This document shows, one piece after another, positions 49,344-60,326 of a DNA stretch of 60,326 nt. Numbering within the stretch: the first letter of the stretch is position 1; every line of letters begins with the position of its first letter. The position numbers and the translations under genes were made by a program. The stretch is from Sphingomonas sp. (GTDB taxonomy: Bacteria; Pseudomonadota; Alphaproteobacteria; Sphingomonadales; Sphingomonadaceae), in NCBI RefSeq assembly GCF_013812825.1, contig NZ_JACCSU010000084.1:1-60326 (forward strand), in the 5' to 3' direction. A model generated the notes under the pieces. That model had not been told where the DNA came from and did no database searches. It worked only from the letters and a program-made list of their open reading frames with translations.

Positions 49344-50204
49344 GTGACGCTCGCCGAGTCCCACATCACTCCCCTTCCCGCCCCGATCGTCCATCCGCCG
49401 CGAGCCGGTCGGCCCGTGCTGTTGTCGGTCCCGCACTCGGGCCGCGACTATCCCGACTGGCTGGTGGCAATGGCGTCGGGCGGCCGCCGGGCGCTGGCCG
49501 CGCTCGAGGATCCGCTGGTCGACCGGCTGGTTTGGCGGGCGGTCCAGCACGGCACCGCGGCGGTCATCGCCCGGGCGCCGCGGGCGGCGGTAGACTGCAA
49601 CCGGGCCGAAGACGACATCGACCCGTCGGTGATCGAGGGCGGCCGCCGCGGGCGGGTCAGCGCCCGCGCTCGCGGCGGGCTCGGGATCGTCCCGGGCCGG
49701 ACCCAGAGCCACGGCTATCTGTGGCGCCGCTCGATCGGCTCCGGGCAGCTCGAGGACCGGCTCGACCAGGCCCACCGCCCCTACCATCGAGCGCTCGCCG
49801 AGCAGCTCGGTGAACTCGCCGGGCGCTACGGCGGAGCGATCCTGCTCGATTGCCATTCGATGCCGCCGCCGGCCCGCGGGGTGGCGCCGATCGTGCTTGG
49901 CGACTGCCACGGGCGAAGCGCCGCCCCCTGGGTCAGCGCCGAGGCGGTTCGAATCGTCCGGTCGGCCGGCTTTGTCGCCGATCTCAACGATCCGTTCGCC
50001 GGCGGCCACATCGTCGAGCGCCATGGAGCTCCCGAGCGCGGGATCCACGCGCTCCAGGTCGAGATCGACCGGCGAGCCTATTTGAACGAGCGCCTCGACG
50101 AGCCCGGACCCGGGTTCGACGCCATCGCCTCGCTGATCGAAGCGCTCGCCTCGGGTCTCGGGGATTTGGTCCTCAGCCGGCAGTTCGCCACCGCGGCGGA
50201 ATAA
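49344..50204 (+). CDS. N-formylglutamate amidohydrolase
   Basis: This is a 286-residue enzyme from a GTG start. It hydrolyses N-formylglutamate or related amides; the family is known from histidine breakdown. Motifs are VLLSVPHSGRDYP, DPLVDRLVW, AVDCNRAEDDIDP, YHRALAEQL, ILLDCHSMPPP and a C-terminal HALQVEIDRRAYL. No other hut genes adjoin it, so the role is not tied to histidine here. It is adjacent to cpdR, a pairing common in alphaproteobacteria. Confidence 0.87.
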   Translation: MTLAESHITPLPAPIVHPPRAGRPVLLSVPHSGRDYPDWLVAMASGGRRALAALEDPLVDRLVWRAVQHGTAAVIARAPRAAVDCNRAEDDIDPSVIEGGRRGRVSARARGGLGIVPGRTQSHGYLWRRSIGSGQLEDRLDQAHRPYHRALAEQLGELAGRYGGAILLDCHSMPPPARGVAPIVLGDCHGRSAAPWVSAEAVRIVRSAGFVADLNDPFAGGHIVERHGAPERGIHALQVEIDRRAYLNERLDEPGPGFDAIASLIEALASGLGDLVLSRQFATAAE

Positions 50205-50270
50205 GTCACGTGTAAGAAGCTGGCGCGAAAGCTCTTCGCCCACGGCCCGCGAGGAGTCTCAGGAGACCTC

Positions 50271-50306
50271 TCTTATGTCCGCTTTGGGTGGAAAGCGGAC
50301 ATTAGA
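50271..50306. repeat. short palindrome, GTCCGC family (copy 3)
   Basis: ATGTCCGCTTT and AAAGCGGACAT form a perfect 11-bp stem around GGGTGG. Reading the minus strand through it gives the MSAFHPKRT peptide typical of this repeat, so frames crossing it are not genes. Confidence 0.8.
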
Positions 50307-50490
50307 GGACGGCGAGCAGCACAGACCGCAGCTGCGCACGTCGGCCGGGCGCTCCGGAAACGGAAGAGTCGACGGTCACCCAGACCACTCGGCCGGGCGA
50401 TCCGGCTCTCCCGGCTGAGCAGCCCTCGATCGTCGAGCCACAGCCGGAGAGCAGGATAGGAACAAAGCACCTCGACCAGGACCCGACGGG

Positions 50491-51333
50491 CTACACGTAA
50501 TGAGGCTCACCCCGCTCGTGCAGGTCCTCGTAATGTACGAGAGATGGCTCCGGCCCAAGAGGCACGGGTTGCCCGTCGCGGAAGGCCCACTCTCCGCGGT
50601 CGCAATCCTCCGCCTTGACATAGCCGTTTATGTAAAGGCGCCTTCGATGATCGGAGCTGTTGATTCCTGAGCCATGCACCAGGAATGGGCTCCACAGGGC
50701 CACATCCCCGGGATCCAGCATCAAGTCGACGGCATCGGCAGGAGACAAGCCGGCCGCGACGAGCACGGCGTCGGCCATCGCGGCGCCAAGCACCTCGGTG
50801 GAGCTGTCGATCCCGAGATCGCCTCTGAGGTGGCTCCCCGGGATGACCCGCATGCACCCCGACTCAGGCGTGTGCGGGTCGATCGCGAGCCCCGTCTGCA
50901 CATAGGATGCATCAAGATTGCGGTAGGCAGTCGCCGGCCGGCGAAAGCGGGAGTCCTGATGCCAGGCGAAGTCGCCCAGCGCGCCGCGGACCTTCCAGTG
51001 GATCTGATTGATGATCTGCTTGAGGTCGCGGCCGAGGAGCGGCTCGAGCAGCTCCGCCATGCGCCTGTCGAGACGCACCTTGTTGAGTTCCGGCTGGTGA
51101 TACGATGGCCACTGCACCATGCGCACCAGCGGCTCGCCGTTCGCGAGGCTGGTGACGTTGTCGAACAGATTGCCGTGCCGGAAGCGGCGGCCGTGCCGTA
51201 CACCTTCGGCGTGTACCTGATCGATGGCGGCGCCGATCGCCTCGACCTCGCGAGCGGTGAACAGGCCGCGAACGACGGCGTAGCCGTCCCGTTGATAGCT
51301 CGCCAGATACTCGTCGGCCTCTTCGCTAGGCAA
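50491..51333 (-). CDS. phytanoyl-CoA dioxygenase (PhyH) family protein
   Basis: This is a 280-residue Fe(II)/2-oxoglutarate dioxygenase. The iron ligands are in WHQDSRF (HxD) and FLVHGSGIN, and the 2-oxoglutarate Arg in HRRRLYINGY. The N-terminus starts YLASYQRDGYAVVRGLFTAR. The TTG at 51333 has GGGAGAGG eight bases upstream. The substrate is unknown; relatives hydroxylate small acids, lipids or toxins. Hydroxylation in the cytoplasm is inferred from the lack of a signal peptide. Confidence 0.88.
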   Translation of the reverse strand: MPSEEADEYLASYQRDGYAVVRGLFTAREVEAIGAAIDQVHAEGVRHGRRFRHGNLFDNVTSLANGEPLVRMVQWPSYHQPELNKVRLDRRMAELLEPLLGRDLKQIINQIHWKVRGALGDFAWHQDSRFRRPATAYRNLDASYVQTGLAIDPHTPESGCMRVIPGSHLRGDLGIDSSTEVLGAAMADAVLVAAGLSPADAVDLMLDPGDVALWSPFLVHGSGINSSDHRRRLYINGYVKAEDCDRGEWAFRDGQPVPLGPEPSLVHYEDLHERGEPHYV

Positions 51334-51631
51334 GTGACTTGCCTCTCCCGGCTTGCGACATTCGAGCTACGCTAGTGCCGGCGAACAGAAATGGAAATAC
51401 GCGCCGGTGGCCGATGGACTGCTCGCAGTGGGTCGAATGCAGCTATTGCGCTAATGTCCGCAATGGGTCGAATGCGGACGTTAGCGAGTCACTGAGTCTC
51501 ATATATTAGTGCCAAAACACGGTTAGCTGAGCGGCGCGTTTTGCGGCCCATGAAAGGCGACAACGCGGACCGCCTGCATCATTGAATTGGGACGCCCGGG
51601 AGCGCTTGAACTCGGCCCCGCCGCGCTCGGT
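51334..51631. other. gene-free stretch with palindromes
   Basis: These 298 bases between the PhyH-like gene and sapC hold the copy-4 repeat (51418-51486). The remainder shows no credible gene or further signal. Confidence 0.6.
51418..51486. repeat. GTCCGC-family palindrome (copy 4), doubled
   Basis: CGCTAATGTCCGCA and its near-perfect complement (51449-51462, 51473-51486) form a 14-bp stem. A shorter related half (GCAGTGGGTCGAATGC) precedes it at about 51425, giving a head-to-tail double copy. Confidence 0.7.
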
Positions 51632-52423
51632 TCAGGCGTCGACTTTTGGCCGCTCCGGAGCGGCGATCGGCCCCTTGCCCTGCAGCACCTGTTGCGAGAA
51701 CACCTCGCGGATCTGCGGCAGCGAGAACAGATGCGCGTAAATCAGCGGCAGCATGCCGCTCTGGTTCATCTTGCGCAGTTCGTCGCCGCGCATCTCGCGA
51801 AGCTTCTCCTCGTCGACCATCTGGAAGCCGCGATAGACGAACGGTTGCTCGGCGCCCTCGGGCTGGATGGCGACCTCGCCGTCCATCAGCAGCCCCGCCT
51901 TCTTCAATTCCTCGAGGAACACCGCGGTGCGCTGGCCGGCGGTCTCGAACTGTTCGCAGAACTCGAGGATGGCCTTGGTCGCCTGGCTCGGCTGGTCGCC
52001 GTCGAACAACGGCTCCCCGTCTTCGAACTCGCCGACCGCGCCGGCGGTCGGGTCGAAGCACAACGACAGCTCGTCGCTGTCGGGGCGAAGCCGCGCCAGC
52101 AGGAACGGATAGCGGCGCATGTAAGCGGGCACGTAGATCGCCGGATCGTGGAGCCTGCCTTCCTCGTTGAGGAACACGTTGATCCCCTCGCTCAAACCCA
52201 TCAGCACCAGCGGCACCGGGTTGTCGCCGATCGAGAAGACGATCGGATAGTGGCGCTGAAGGAGCGAAAACTCGTCGACCGTCGCCGGGATCGCATGGGT
52301 GCTGGCGATCATCGTCGGCTTGTCGACCGGCCGGATCTTCATTTTTCCGTGCTGGGTGACGTTCAGGGCTTCGAGCGAGTTATAGAATAACGGCAGGGTC
52401 TGGTTCGGCGCGGCAGTCGCCAT
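51632..52423 (-). CDS. SapC family protein
   Basis: This is a 263-residue protein. The ATG at 52423 follows GGGAG. It has the family start LPLFYNSLEALNVTQHGKMK, a centre YPIVFSIGDNPVPLVLMGLS and ELSLCFDPTAGAVGEFEDGE, and ends after MNQSGMLPLIYAHLFSLPQI. It has no signal peptide or membrane segment. The name comes from an S-layer-associated protein of Campylobacter. Its function in sphingomonads is unclear. It is monocistronic. Confidence 0.9.
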   Translation of the reverse strand: MATAAPNQTLPLFYNSLEALNVTQHGKMKIRPVDKPTMIASTHAIPATVDEFSLLQRHYPIVFSIGDNPVPLVLMGLSEGINVFLNEEGRLHDPAIYVPAYMRRYPFLLARLRPDSDELSLCFDPTAGAVGEFEDGEPLFDGDQPSQATKAILEFCEQFETAGQRTAVFLEELKKAGLLMDGEVAIQPEGAEQPFVYRGFQMVDEEKLREMRGDELRKMNQSGMLPLIYAHLFSLPQIREVFSQQVLQGKGPIAAPERPKVDA

Positions 52424-52638
52424 TCGATCGATCTCCCAAGGTCTCGGGCGGATCCGGGGTTGAGGCACCAGGCGCCGCCAGCCAGCCGGTTAGATTTGCG
52501 GTCGAGCCTCTATTCCGAGCCGTCTGTTTAGGCAAGGCCGGACGGTCGGGCGCGCGCATGCCAGCCCCACTGCGCCTTCAATTCATTGACCATTCAACAG
52601 CTTGCTGCGAAGCCGCGGCCGATGAGGGTGGGAGGAAC

Positions 52639-53085
52639 GTGACCGTATCGAGCTTCCTGGTGCTGCTTCCGCTGCTGCTTGGCCTGGCTGCGTCCCAGGA
52701 CGATTCCCCGGGCGAGGAGCCGCAACCGAGCGTCAGCCGGCTGGTGGTCGAGCAGCAGTGGATCGTCCGCGTTCCGGTCCGGCCGCAGCGGGCGGCGCCC
52801 CGGTTCGAGTGGAGCGAGGGCAAGCGCGTCAAATGCTTCCCGACCAGGCATATCCGCGGCGCGCTTCTGTCCGGGGCCGATAACGTCGACTTCCTGCTCG
52901 GCAAGCGCCAGCGGGTCCGGGCGTCGTTCAACGGCAATTGCCCGGCACTCGACTTCTACGGCGGCTTTTATCTCAAGACCGACGACGAGCGGGTCTGCGC
53001 GCGGCGCGACGTCGTCCATTCGCGGATGGGCGGAAGCTGCCGGATCGAGGGCTTCCGGCGGCTCGAGCCGAAACTCAAGGACTGA
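52639..53085 (+). CDS. exported hypothetical protein
   Basis: This is a 148-residue protein from the GTG at 52639, preceded by GGAGG (52631-52635, a short spacing). A signal peptide (SSFLVLLPLLLGLAASQ) is followed by a basic domain with four Cys (KCFPTRHIRG; FNGNCPALDFYGGFYLK; RVCARRDVVHSRMGGSCRIE) that could form disulfides. No family is recognised. An ATG at 52558 would add 27 residues and hide the signal. Confidence 0.65.
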   Translation: MTVSSFLVLLPLLLGLAASQDDSPGEEPQPSVSRLVVEQQWIVRVPVRPQRAAPRFEWSEGKRVKCFPTRHIRGALLSGADNVDFLLGKRQRVRASFNGNCPALDFYGGFYLKTDDERVCARRDVVHSRMGGSCRIEGFRRLEPKLKD

Positions 53086-53116
53086 GTTTTACAGGGTTCA
53101 GGGAATCGGGCTTTCC

Positions 53117-53145
53117 TTGACAATTTCATCGCGGCGGAGTTAGCC
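53117..53145 (+). promoter_or_regulatory. candidate promoter of the DEAD-box gene
   Basis: TTGACA at 53117-53122 and TTAGCC at 53140-53145 have 17-base spacing. They lie about 60 bases before the helicase ATG. Confidence 0.5.
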
Positions 53146-53205
53146 CCGACAACCGTTGCGGCCGCCTAGCGAGGCGCTCGCCACCTTATTTTTCCGGACC
53201 TTTGA

Positions 53206-54645
53206 ATGTCTTTTGCCGATCTCGGCCTATCCGATGAATTGCTGCGCGCGGTCGCCGACAGCGGCTATGGCGAGCCCACCCCGATCCAGAAGGGGGTCAT
53301 CCCGTCGGTGCTGATGGGCAAGGACATCGTCGGCATCGCCCAGACCGGGACCGGCAAGACGGCCGGCTTCGTTCTGCCGATGATCGACATCCTCCATCAC
53401 GGCCGCAGCCGCGCTCGGATGCCGCGCTCGATGATCCTCGAGCCGACCCGCGAGCTCGCCGCCCAGGTCGCCGAGAATTTCGAGAAATACGGCAAGTATC
53501 ACAAGCTCTCGATGGCGCTGCTGATCGGCGGCGTTCAGATGGGGGACCAGGTGAAGGCGCTGGAAAAGGGCGTCGACGTGCTGATCGCCACTCCGGGCCG
53601 GCTGATGGACCTGTTCGGGCGCGGCAAGATCCTGCTGAACGGCTGCGAATTGCTGGTCATCGACGAGGCCGACCGGATGCTCGACATGGGCTTCATCCCC
53701 GACATCGAGGAAATCTGCTCCAAGCTCCCTAAATCGCGCCAGACCCTGCTCTTCTCGGCGACCATGCCGCCGCCGATCCAGAAGCTCGCCGCCAAGTTCC
53801 TGAGCGACCCCAAGCGCGTCGAGGCGACCCGTCCGGCGACCGCCAACGTCAACATCGAGCAGCGGCTGGTCGAAGTCCGCGCCGACAAGAAAAAAGACAA
53901 GCTGCGCGAGTTGCTGCGAGCCACCGAGTTCAAGAACGCGATCGTGTTCTGCAACCGCAAGACGACGGTGCGCGAACTCGCCTCGAGCCTCAAGCGCTCG
54001 GGCTTCGCGGTCGGCCAGATCCAGGGCGACATGGAGCAGTCGGACCGGATCGCCGAGTTCGACCGCTTCAAGCAGGACGAGATCAACATCCTGGTCGCCT
54101 CGGACGTCGCCGCGCGCGGCCTTGACGTCAAAGGCGTCAGCCACGTGATCAACTTCGACGTTCCTTGGCAACCCGACGATTACATCCACCGAATCGGCCG
54201 CACCGGCCGCGCCGGGATGAAAGGCATCGCGATCACGCTCGCGGCCCCGGCCGACGCGGAGCAGGTCGCGGCGATCGAGAGACTGACCGGCACCAAGATC
54301 GCCCGCGCCGGAACCGTGAAGGAAACCGTGGCTCCGTCCGACGCTCGCGAGGAGCGCGAGCTAAGCGACGCTCCGGCCCGAGAGCCGCGCCGAGGCCGCC
54401 GCGAGCGCAAGCCCCGAGCCGACCGTGCCAACCGAGCCGAGCGGCCCGACCGTGCCGAGCGGGCCGAGCGGGCCGAGCGGACCGAGGCCAGGAGCGCCCC
54501 GCCGCCGGCAGCCGAGGAGGAGCGCAAGCCGCGCCCGCCGCGCCGCGAGCCCGAACCGAAGGTCGACGAAACCGACGAGGCCGACGAGGCGAACGAGGGC
54601 TGGAACGGCCCGATGCCGTCGTTCCTCTCGATCCGCGCGGATTAA
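53206..54645 (+). CDS. DEAD-box RNA helicase (RhlE-like)
   Basis: This is a 479-residue RNA helicase for ribosome assembly or RNA turnover. Motifs in order are the Q motif (YGEPTPIQKGVIP), AQTGTGKT (Walker A, about 46-53), PTRELAAQV, TPGRLMD, DEADRMLD (about 162), SAT, and HRIGRTGRAG (about 327). The last 110 residues are a basic/acidic disordered tail with repeated RAERPDRAERAERAE, a form typical of RNA-binding tails. It is monocistronic with its own promoter. Confidence 0.93.
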   Translation: MSFADLGLSDELLRAVADSGYGEPTPIQKGVIPSVLMGKDIVGIAQTGTGKTAGFVLPMIDILHHGRSRARMPRSMILEPTRELAAQVAENFEKYGKYHKLSMALLIGGVQMGDQVKALEKGVDVLIATPGRLMDLFGRGKILLNGCELLVIDEADRMLDMGFIPDIEEICSKLPKSRQTLLFSATMPPPIQKLAAKFLSDPKRVEATRPATANVNIEQRLVEVRADKKKDKLRELLRATEFKNAIVFCNRKTTVRELASSLKRSGFAVGQIQGDMEQSDRIAEFDRFKQDEINILVASDVAARGLDVKGVSHVINFDVPWQPDDYIHRIGRTGRAGMKGIAITLAAPADAEQVAAIERLTGTKIARAGTVKETVAPSDAREERELSDAPAREPRRGRRERKPRADRANRAERPDRAERAERAERTEARSAPPPAAEEERKPRPPRREPEPKVDETDEADEANEGWNGPMPSFLSIRAD

Positions 54646-54733
54646 TCTTCTCGCCGGGTAGTTACCTCCATGGTGCTGGAAAGCGCCGGGCGAGCTTCCT
54701 AGCTCTCTAGCCCGAGCGAAAGGATCAGCCGCA

Positions 54734-57876
<3,143 letters not shown>

Positions 57877-57877
<1 letters not shown>

Positions 57878-58569
57878 CAGTCGGCCGTCGGCGGGGCCTC
57901 CGCCGGGGATGGCGCTATCGGTGCCGGTGCCGGCGCCGCCGGCGCAAGCGCCTGGACGACGGGCATGTCGCCGAGCGTCGCTCGAACGATCCGGGTCGGG
58001 TTCTCCGGCGGCTCGCCGACCGCGATCCGGTCGACCGCGTCCATCCCGGAGATCACCCGGCCGAGCACCGTGTACTTGCCCCACAGGCCGACGTTGGGCG
58101 AGAACATGATGAAAAACTGGCTGTTGGCCGAATTGGGGTCCTCGGTGCGGGCCGCTGCAACGATCCCGCGCATATACGGAATGGTCGTGAACTCGGCCTT
58201 GAGGTCGGGCAGCTCGGAGCCGCCCGCCCCGGTGCCCTTGGGATCGCCGCCCTGGGCCATGAAGCCCGGGATCACGCGGTGAAAGACGACTCCGTTGTAG
58301 AAGCCGCGGCGGACCAGGGTCTGGATCCGCTGGACGTGCGTCGGAGCGGCGTCGGGGCGCAGCTGGATGACGACCGCGCCGCCGTTCGACAGTTCGAGCC
58401 TGAGCTTGTTCGCGGGGTTGGCGGCCACCGCCGGCGGCGGCAGCACGGCAACCGCGGCGGCTGGCGGAATCGGCGCCGGCGCGGGGGCCGCCGTCTGAAC
58501 GGCTCCCGAAGGCTCGGCCGAGGCCAGCGCGAAGGCCGCAAACATCATTGCCTTCAAGGCTTTACGCAT
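57877..58569 (-). CDS. exported cyclophilin-type peptidyl-prolyl isomerase
   Basis: This is a 230-residue PPIase that speeds proline isomerisation during folding in the periplasm. A signal peptide ([15 protein letters not shown]) and a Pro/Ala-rich linker precede the cyclophilin domain. That domain shows [50 protein letters not shown] and [20 protein letters not shown] Pro/Ala-rich tail follows. Its stop overlaps the queA start. Confidence 0.93.
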
Positions 58570-58601
58570 CGTCCACCCACTCTCCGGAAACTGTCGTGCA
58601 A

Positions 58602-59123
58602 CTAGCGCGGAGATCGCTCCCGCGCCACCCCCGGGTTTCGCCCGAGATGCGCCGCCACATCGGCCGCGACCGCCGGCGGGACGAACTTGTCGATCGCTCC
58701 GCCGTAGCGCGCGATTTCCTTGACCAGCCGCGAGGCGATCGGCTGCAGCGACACGTCGGCCATCAGGAAAACGGTTTCGATCTTGTCGTTCAATTGCTGG
58801 TTCATGCCCGCCATCTGATACTCATATTCGAAGTCGGCGACCGCCCTCAGGCCGCGCAGGATCAGCGACGCGCCCTGCGCTTCCGCGAAGTCCATCAGCA
58901 GCGAGTCGAACTCGACGACCTTGATGTTGCCGGCGATGTCGGCGACCTCGCGGCGCACCATTTCCAGCCTCTCGGGCAGCGAGAACATCGGCTCCTTGGC
59001 CGGGTTGGTCGTCACTCCGATCACCAGCCGGTCGACGAGGTGCGCGCCGCGCCGGACGATGTCGATGTGGCCCAGAGTGATCGGGTCGAAAGTGCCGGGA
59101 TAGACGCCCACGCGCTCAGTCAT
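58602..59123 (-). CDS. coaD: phosphopantetheine adenylyltransferase
   Basis: This is a 173-residue enzyme of coenzyme A synthesis. It shows GVYPGTFDPITLGHIDI (residues about 6-22, with the nucleotidyltransferase TxGH), LILRGLRAVADFEYEYQMAG, the substrate Lys region in TTNPAKEPMFSLPER, and VSLQPIASRLVKEIARYGGA near the end. Length is normal. It is in line with the cyclophilin and queA genes downstream. Confidence 0.95.
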   Translation of the reverse strand: MTERVGVYPGTFDPITLGHIDIVRRGAHLVDRLVIGVTTNPAKEPMFSLPERLEMVRREVADIAGNIKVVEFDSLLMDFAEAQGASLILRGLRAVADFEYEYQMAGMNQQLNDKIETVFLMADVSLQPIASRLVKEIARYGGAIDKFVPPAVAADVAAHLGRNPGVARERSPR

Positions 59124-59141
59124 CTCGATGGCCCCCGCATC

Positions 59142-60056
59142 TCAATGGTCCCGTTCGATAGCGAAGCGGGCGATGGAACGCAGCAGGTCCGCTTCGCCGC
59201 CATGGCCGCCAAGATGCTCGACCGCCTGCTCGACCAGGAAATGCGCCTGCTGCCGGGCGCGGTGCTCGCCGAGCAGCGACACGAAGGTCGCCTTGCCTGC
59301 GTGAGCGTCCTTGCCGGTGCGCTTGCCGGCCGCCGCCTCGTCGCCGCTGTGATCGATCAGATCGTCGGCGATCTGGAACGCCAGGCCGATGTTGCGTGCG
59401 TAGCCGCGGTAGGGCGTGCGCGCCGGTTCGGCGAGCCGGACCATGATGCACGCCGCCTCGACCGAATATTCGATCAGCGCGCCCGTCTTCAGCTGCTGGA
59501 GGCGGGTGATCGCGGCGATGTCCAGCTCCTCGCCTTCCGCGACCAGGTCCATCATCTGCCCGCCGGCCATGCCCGCCGGGCCGGCCGCGCGGGCCAGCTC
59601 GAACACCAGTTCGGAGCGCACATGCGGGTCGTCGTGGGTTGCTTGATGGGCGAGGATCTCGAACGCCAAAGCGTGCAGGCTGTCGCCGGCGAGCACCGCC
59701 TCGGCCTCGCCGAACGCCCTGTGGACAGTCGGCTTGCCGCGCCGCAAATCGTCATTGTCCATGCACGGCAGATCGTCGTGGATCAGCGAATAGACATGGA
59801 TCGCCTCGATCGCCGCTCCGACCCGAAGCGCGCGTTCGGGATCGATTGCGAACAGTTGCGCCGCCGCGCTGGTCAGCAGCGGACGGAGGCGCTTGCCGCC
59901 CCCGACGGCAGCGTGGCGCATCGCTTGGTACAATCGGTCGCGGGCGTCGCCGCTGTTCTCGAGCAGTCGGGAGAAGAAGCTGTCGATCTCGGCGGACAGT
60001 CGGTTCGATTCGGCCTCGAACTCCGCCCGCGAGCGGTCGATGAGCTCAACTGCCAT
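59142..60056 (-). CDS. ispA: polyprenyl diphosphate synthase (FPP synthase type)
   Basis: This is a 304-residue trans-isoprenyl synthase. The first Asp-rich motif is HDDLPCMDNDDLRRG, the second is FQIADDLIDHSGD, and GGGKRLRPLL lies near the N-terminus. Short-chain (C15) product is inferred from overall similarity to IspA and from the neighbour xseB, a common pairing. The start overlaps the end of xseB by 11 bases. It supplies isoprenoid precursors. Confidence 0.92.
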   Translation of the reverse strand: MAVELIDRSRAEFEAESNRLSAEIDSFFSRLLENSGDARDRLYQAMRHAAVGGGKRLRPLLTSAAAQLFAIDPERALRVGAAIEAIHVYSLIHDDLPCMDNDDLRRGKPTVHRAFGEAEAVLAGDSLHALAFEILAHQATHDDPHVRSELVFELARAAGPAGMAGGQMMDLVAEGEELDIAAITRLQQLKTGALIEYSVEAACIMVRLAEPARTPYRGYARNIGLAFQIADDLIDHSGDEAAAGKRTGKDAHAGKATFVSLLGEHRARQQAHFLVEQAVEHLGGHGGEADLLRSIARFAIERDH

Positions 60057-60300
60057 CGAACGGAGTCACGCCCGCAGGCTTGCCGTCGGCGCCGAACGCG
60101 ATTTGCTCGATCCGCGCCTGGGCGGCCTTCAAGCGCGCCTCGCAATGGCGCTTCAGCCGGTCGCCTTCTTGGTACAGCTCGATCGACTGGTCGAGCGGCG
60201 CTTCGCCGCGCTCGAGCAGTCGGACGATCTCCTCGAGCCGGGCGAGCGCCGCCTCGAAGCTCAGCTCATTCGTCGGCTCGGGGGGTTGGGCGGCGTCCAT
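60046..60300 (-). CDS. xseB: exodeoxyribonuclease VII small subunit
   Basis: This is an 84-residue XseB. The family pattern is visible: FEAALARLEEIVRLLERGEA, PLDQSIELYQEGDRLKRHCE and RLKAAQARIEQI. It binds many copies per XseA to form a nuclease that trims single-stranded DNA. It overlaps ispA by 11 bases, so the two are co-transcribed. Confidence 0.95.
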   Translation of the reverse strand: MDAAQPPEPTNELSFEAALARLEEIVRLLERGEAPLDQSIELYQEGDRLKRHCEARLKAAQARIEQIAFGADGKPAGVTPFDGS

Positions 60301-60316
60301 GGCGACAGCTTCTGAC

Positions 60317-60322
60317 CCCCTA
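60317..60322 (-). promoter_or_regulatory. candidate -10 element of xseB-ispA
   Basis: TAGGGG read on the minus strand lies 16 bases before the xseB ATG. The matching -35 element would be beyond the window edge. Confidence 0.35.
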
Positions 60323-60326
60323 GCCC

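Noticed and set aside
50273-50470. 65-codon minus-strand frame beginning near the hutG-like gene
   Set aside because: Its end (MSAFHPKRT) is the translation of a dispersed palindromic repeat.

Overview
The window comes from a high-GC alphaproteobacterium, most likely of the Sphingomonadales. The basis is an F1-ATPase operon (atpHAGD-orf-C) without F0 genes, a CpdR-type regulator beside an N-formylglutamate amidohydrolase, many TonB-receptor and SapC-type genes, promoters of the TTGNNN-17-TAGGGN type, and the short palindromic repeats common in this group. No rRNA, CRISPR array, integrase or transposase was seen. One intact tRNA (Val, anticodon GAC) and one tRNA fragment are present.

Layout. 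1-6.5 kb: end of cca, a small lipoprotein, a GGDEF/EAL protein, parC, a Gln/Gly/Tyr-rich secreted protein and an AAC(3)-I-like acetyltransferase. 6.5-15.3 kb: a GcvA-type LysR regulator divergent from two tiny genes, an esterase, purC, a GIY-YIG gene bracketed by inverted REP-like arms, priA, a secreted zinc metallopeptidase and ada. 15.3-20.6 kb: the ATP synthase operon, with a palindromic repeat between atpA and atpG and a small Cys-rich gene between atpD and atpC. 20.6-24.6 kb: a lone cpaF, a lipoprotein methyltransferase, a DUF2267 protein and a YgiD dioxygenase.

24.7-48.7 kb is accessory in character. It is bounded on the left by a degenerate tRNA 3' fragment and on the right by the intact tRNA-Val, both in the same orientation. 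It holds a sugar transporter, a lipoprotein Pcm, an APC permease, an MpaB-like oxygenase, a fasciclin/ECF sigma/RskA module, an exported MsrB, a BBE-type flavin oxidase and a large oligosaccharide-use locus. That locus (34.7-48.5 kb) contains an ABC ATPase, a LacI regulator with its own operator, a TonB receptor, a GH144-like Tat lipoprotein, a sugar-binding lipoprotein, two permeases, a 905-residue predicted (alpha/alpha)6 glycosidase and a GH1 beta-glucosidase. Most of these genes overlap by 1-4 bases. The gene content suggests that a beta-glucan, possibly beta-1,2-linked, is taken up through the outer membrane, cut in the periplasm, imported by ABC transport and hydrolysed to glucose.

48.8-60.3 kb returns to mostly core genes: cpdR, an N-formylglutamate amidohydrolase, a PhyH dioxygenase, sapC, a DEAD-box helicase, a YghU-type glutathione enzyme, tgt-queA (queuosine), a cyclophilin, coaD, a polyprenyl synthase and xseB.

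The observations most worth following up are the GIY-YIG gene between inverted REP-like arms (a possible RAYT-like arrangement), the sugar locus with its unclassified 905-residue enzyme, and the tRNA-bounded 24-kb segment.
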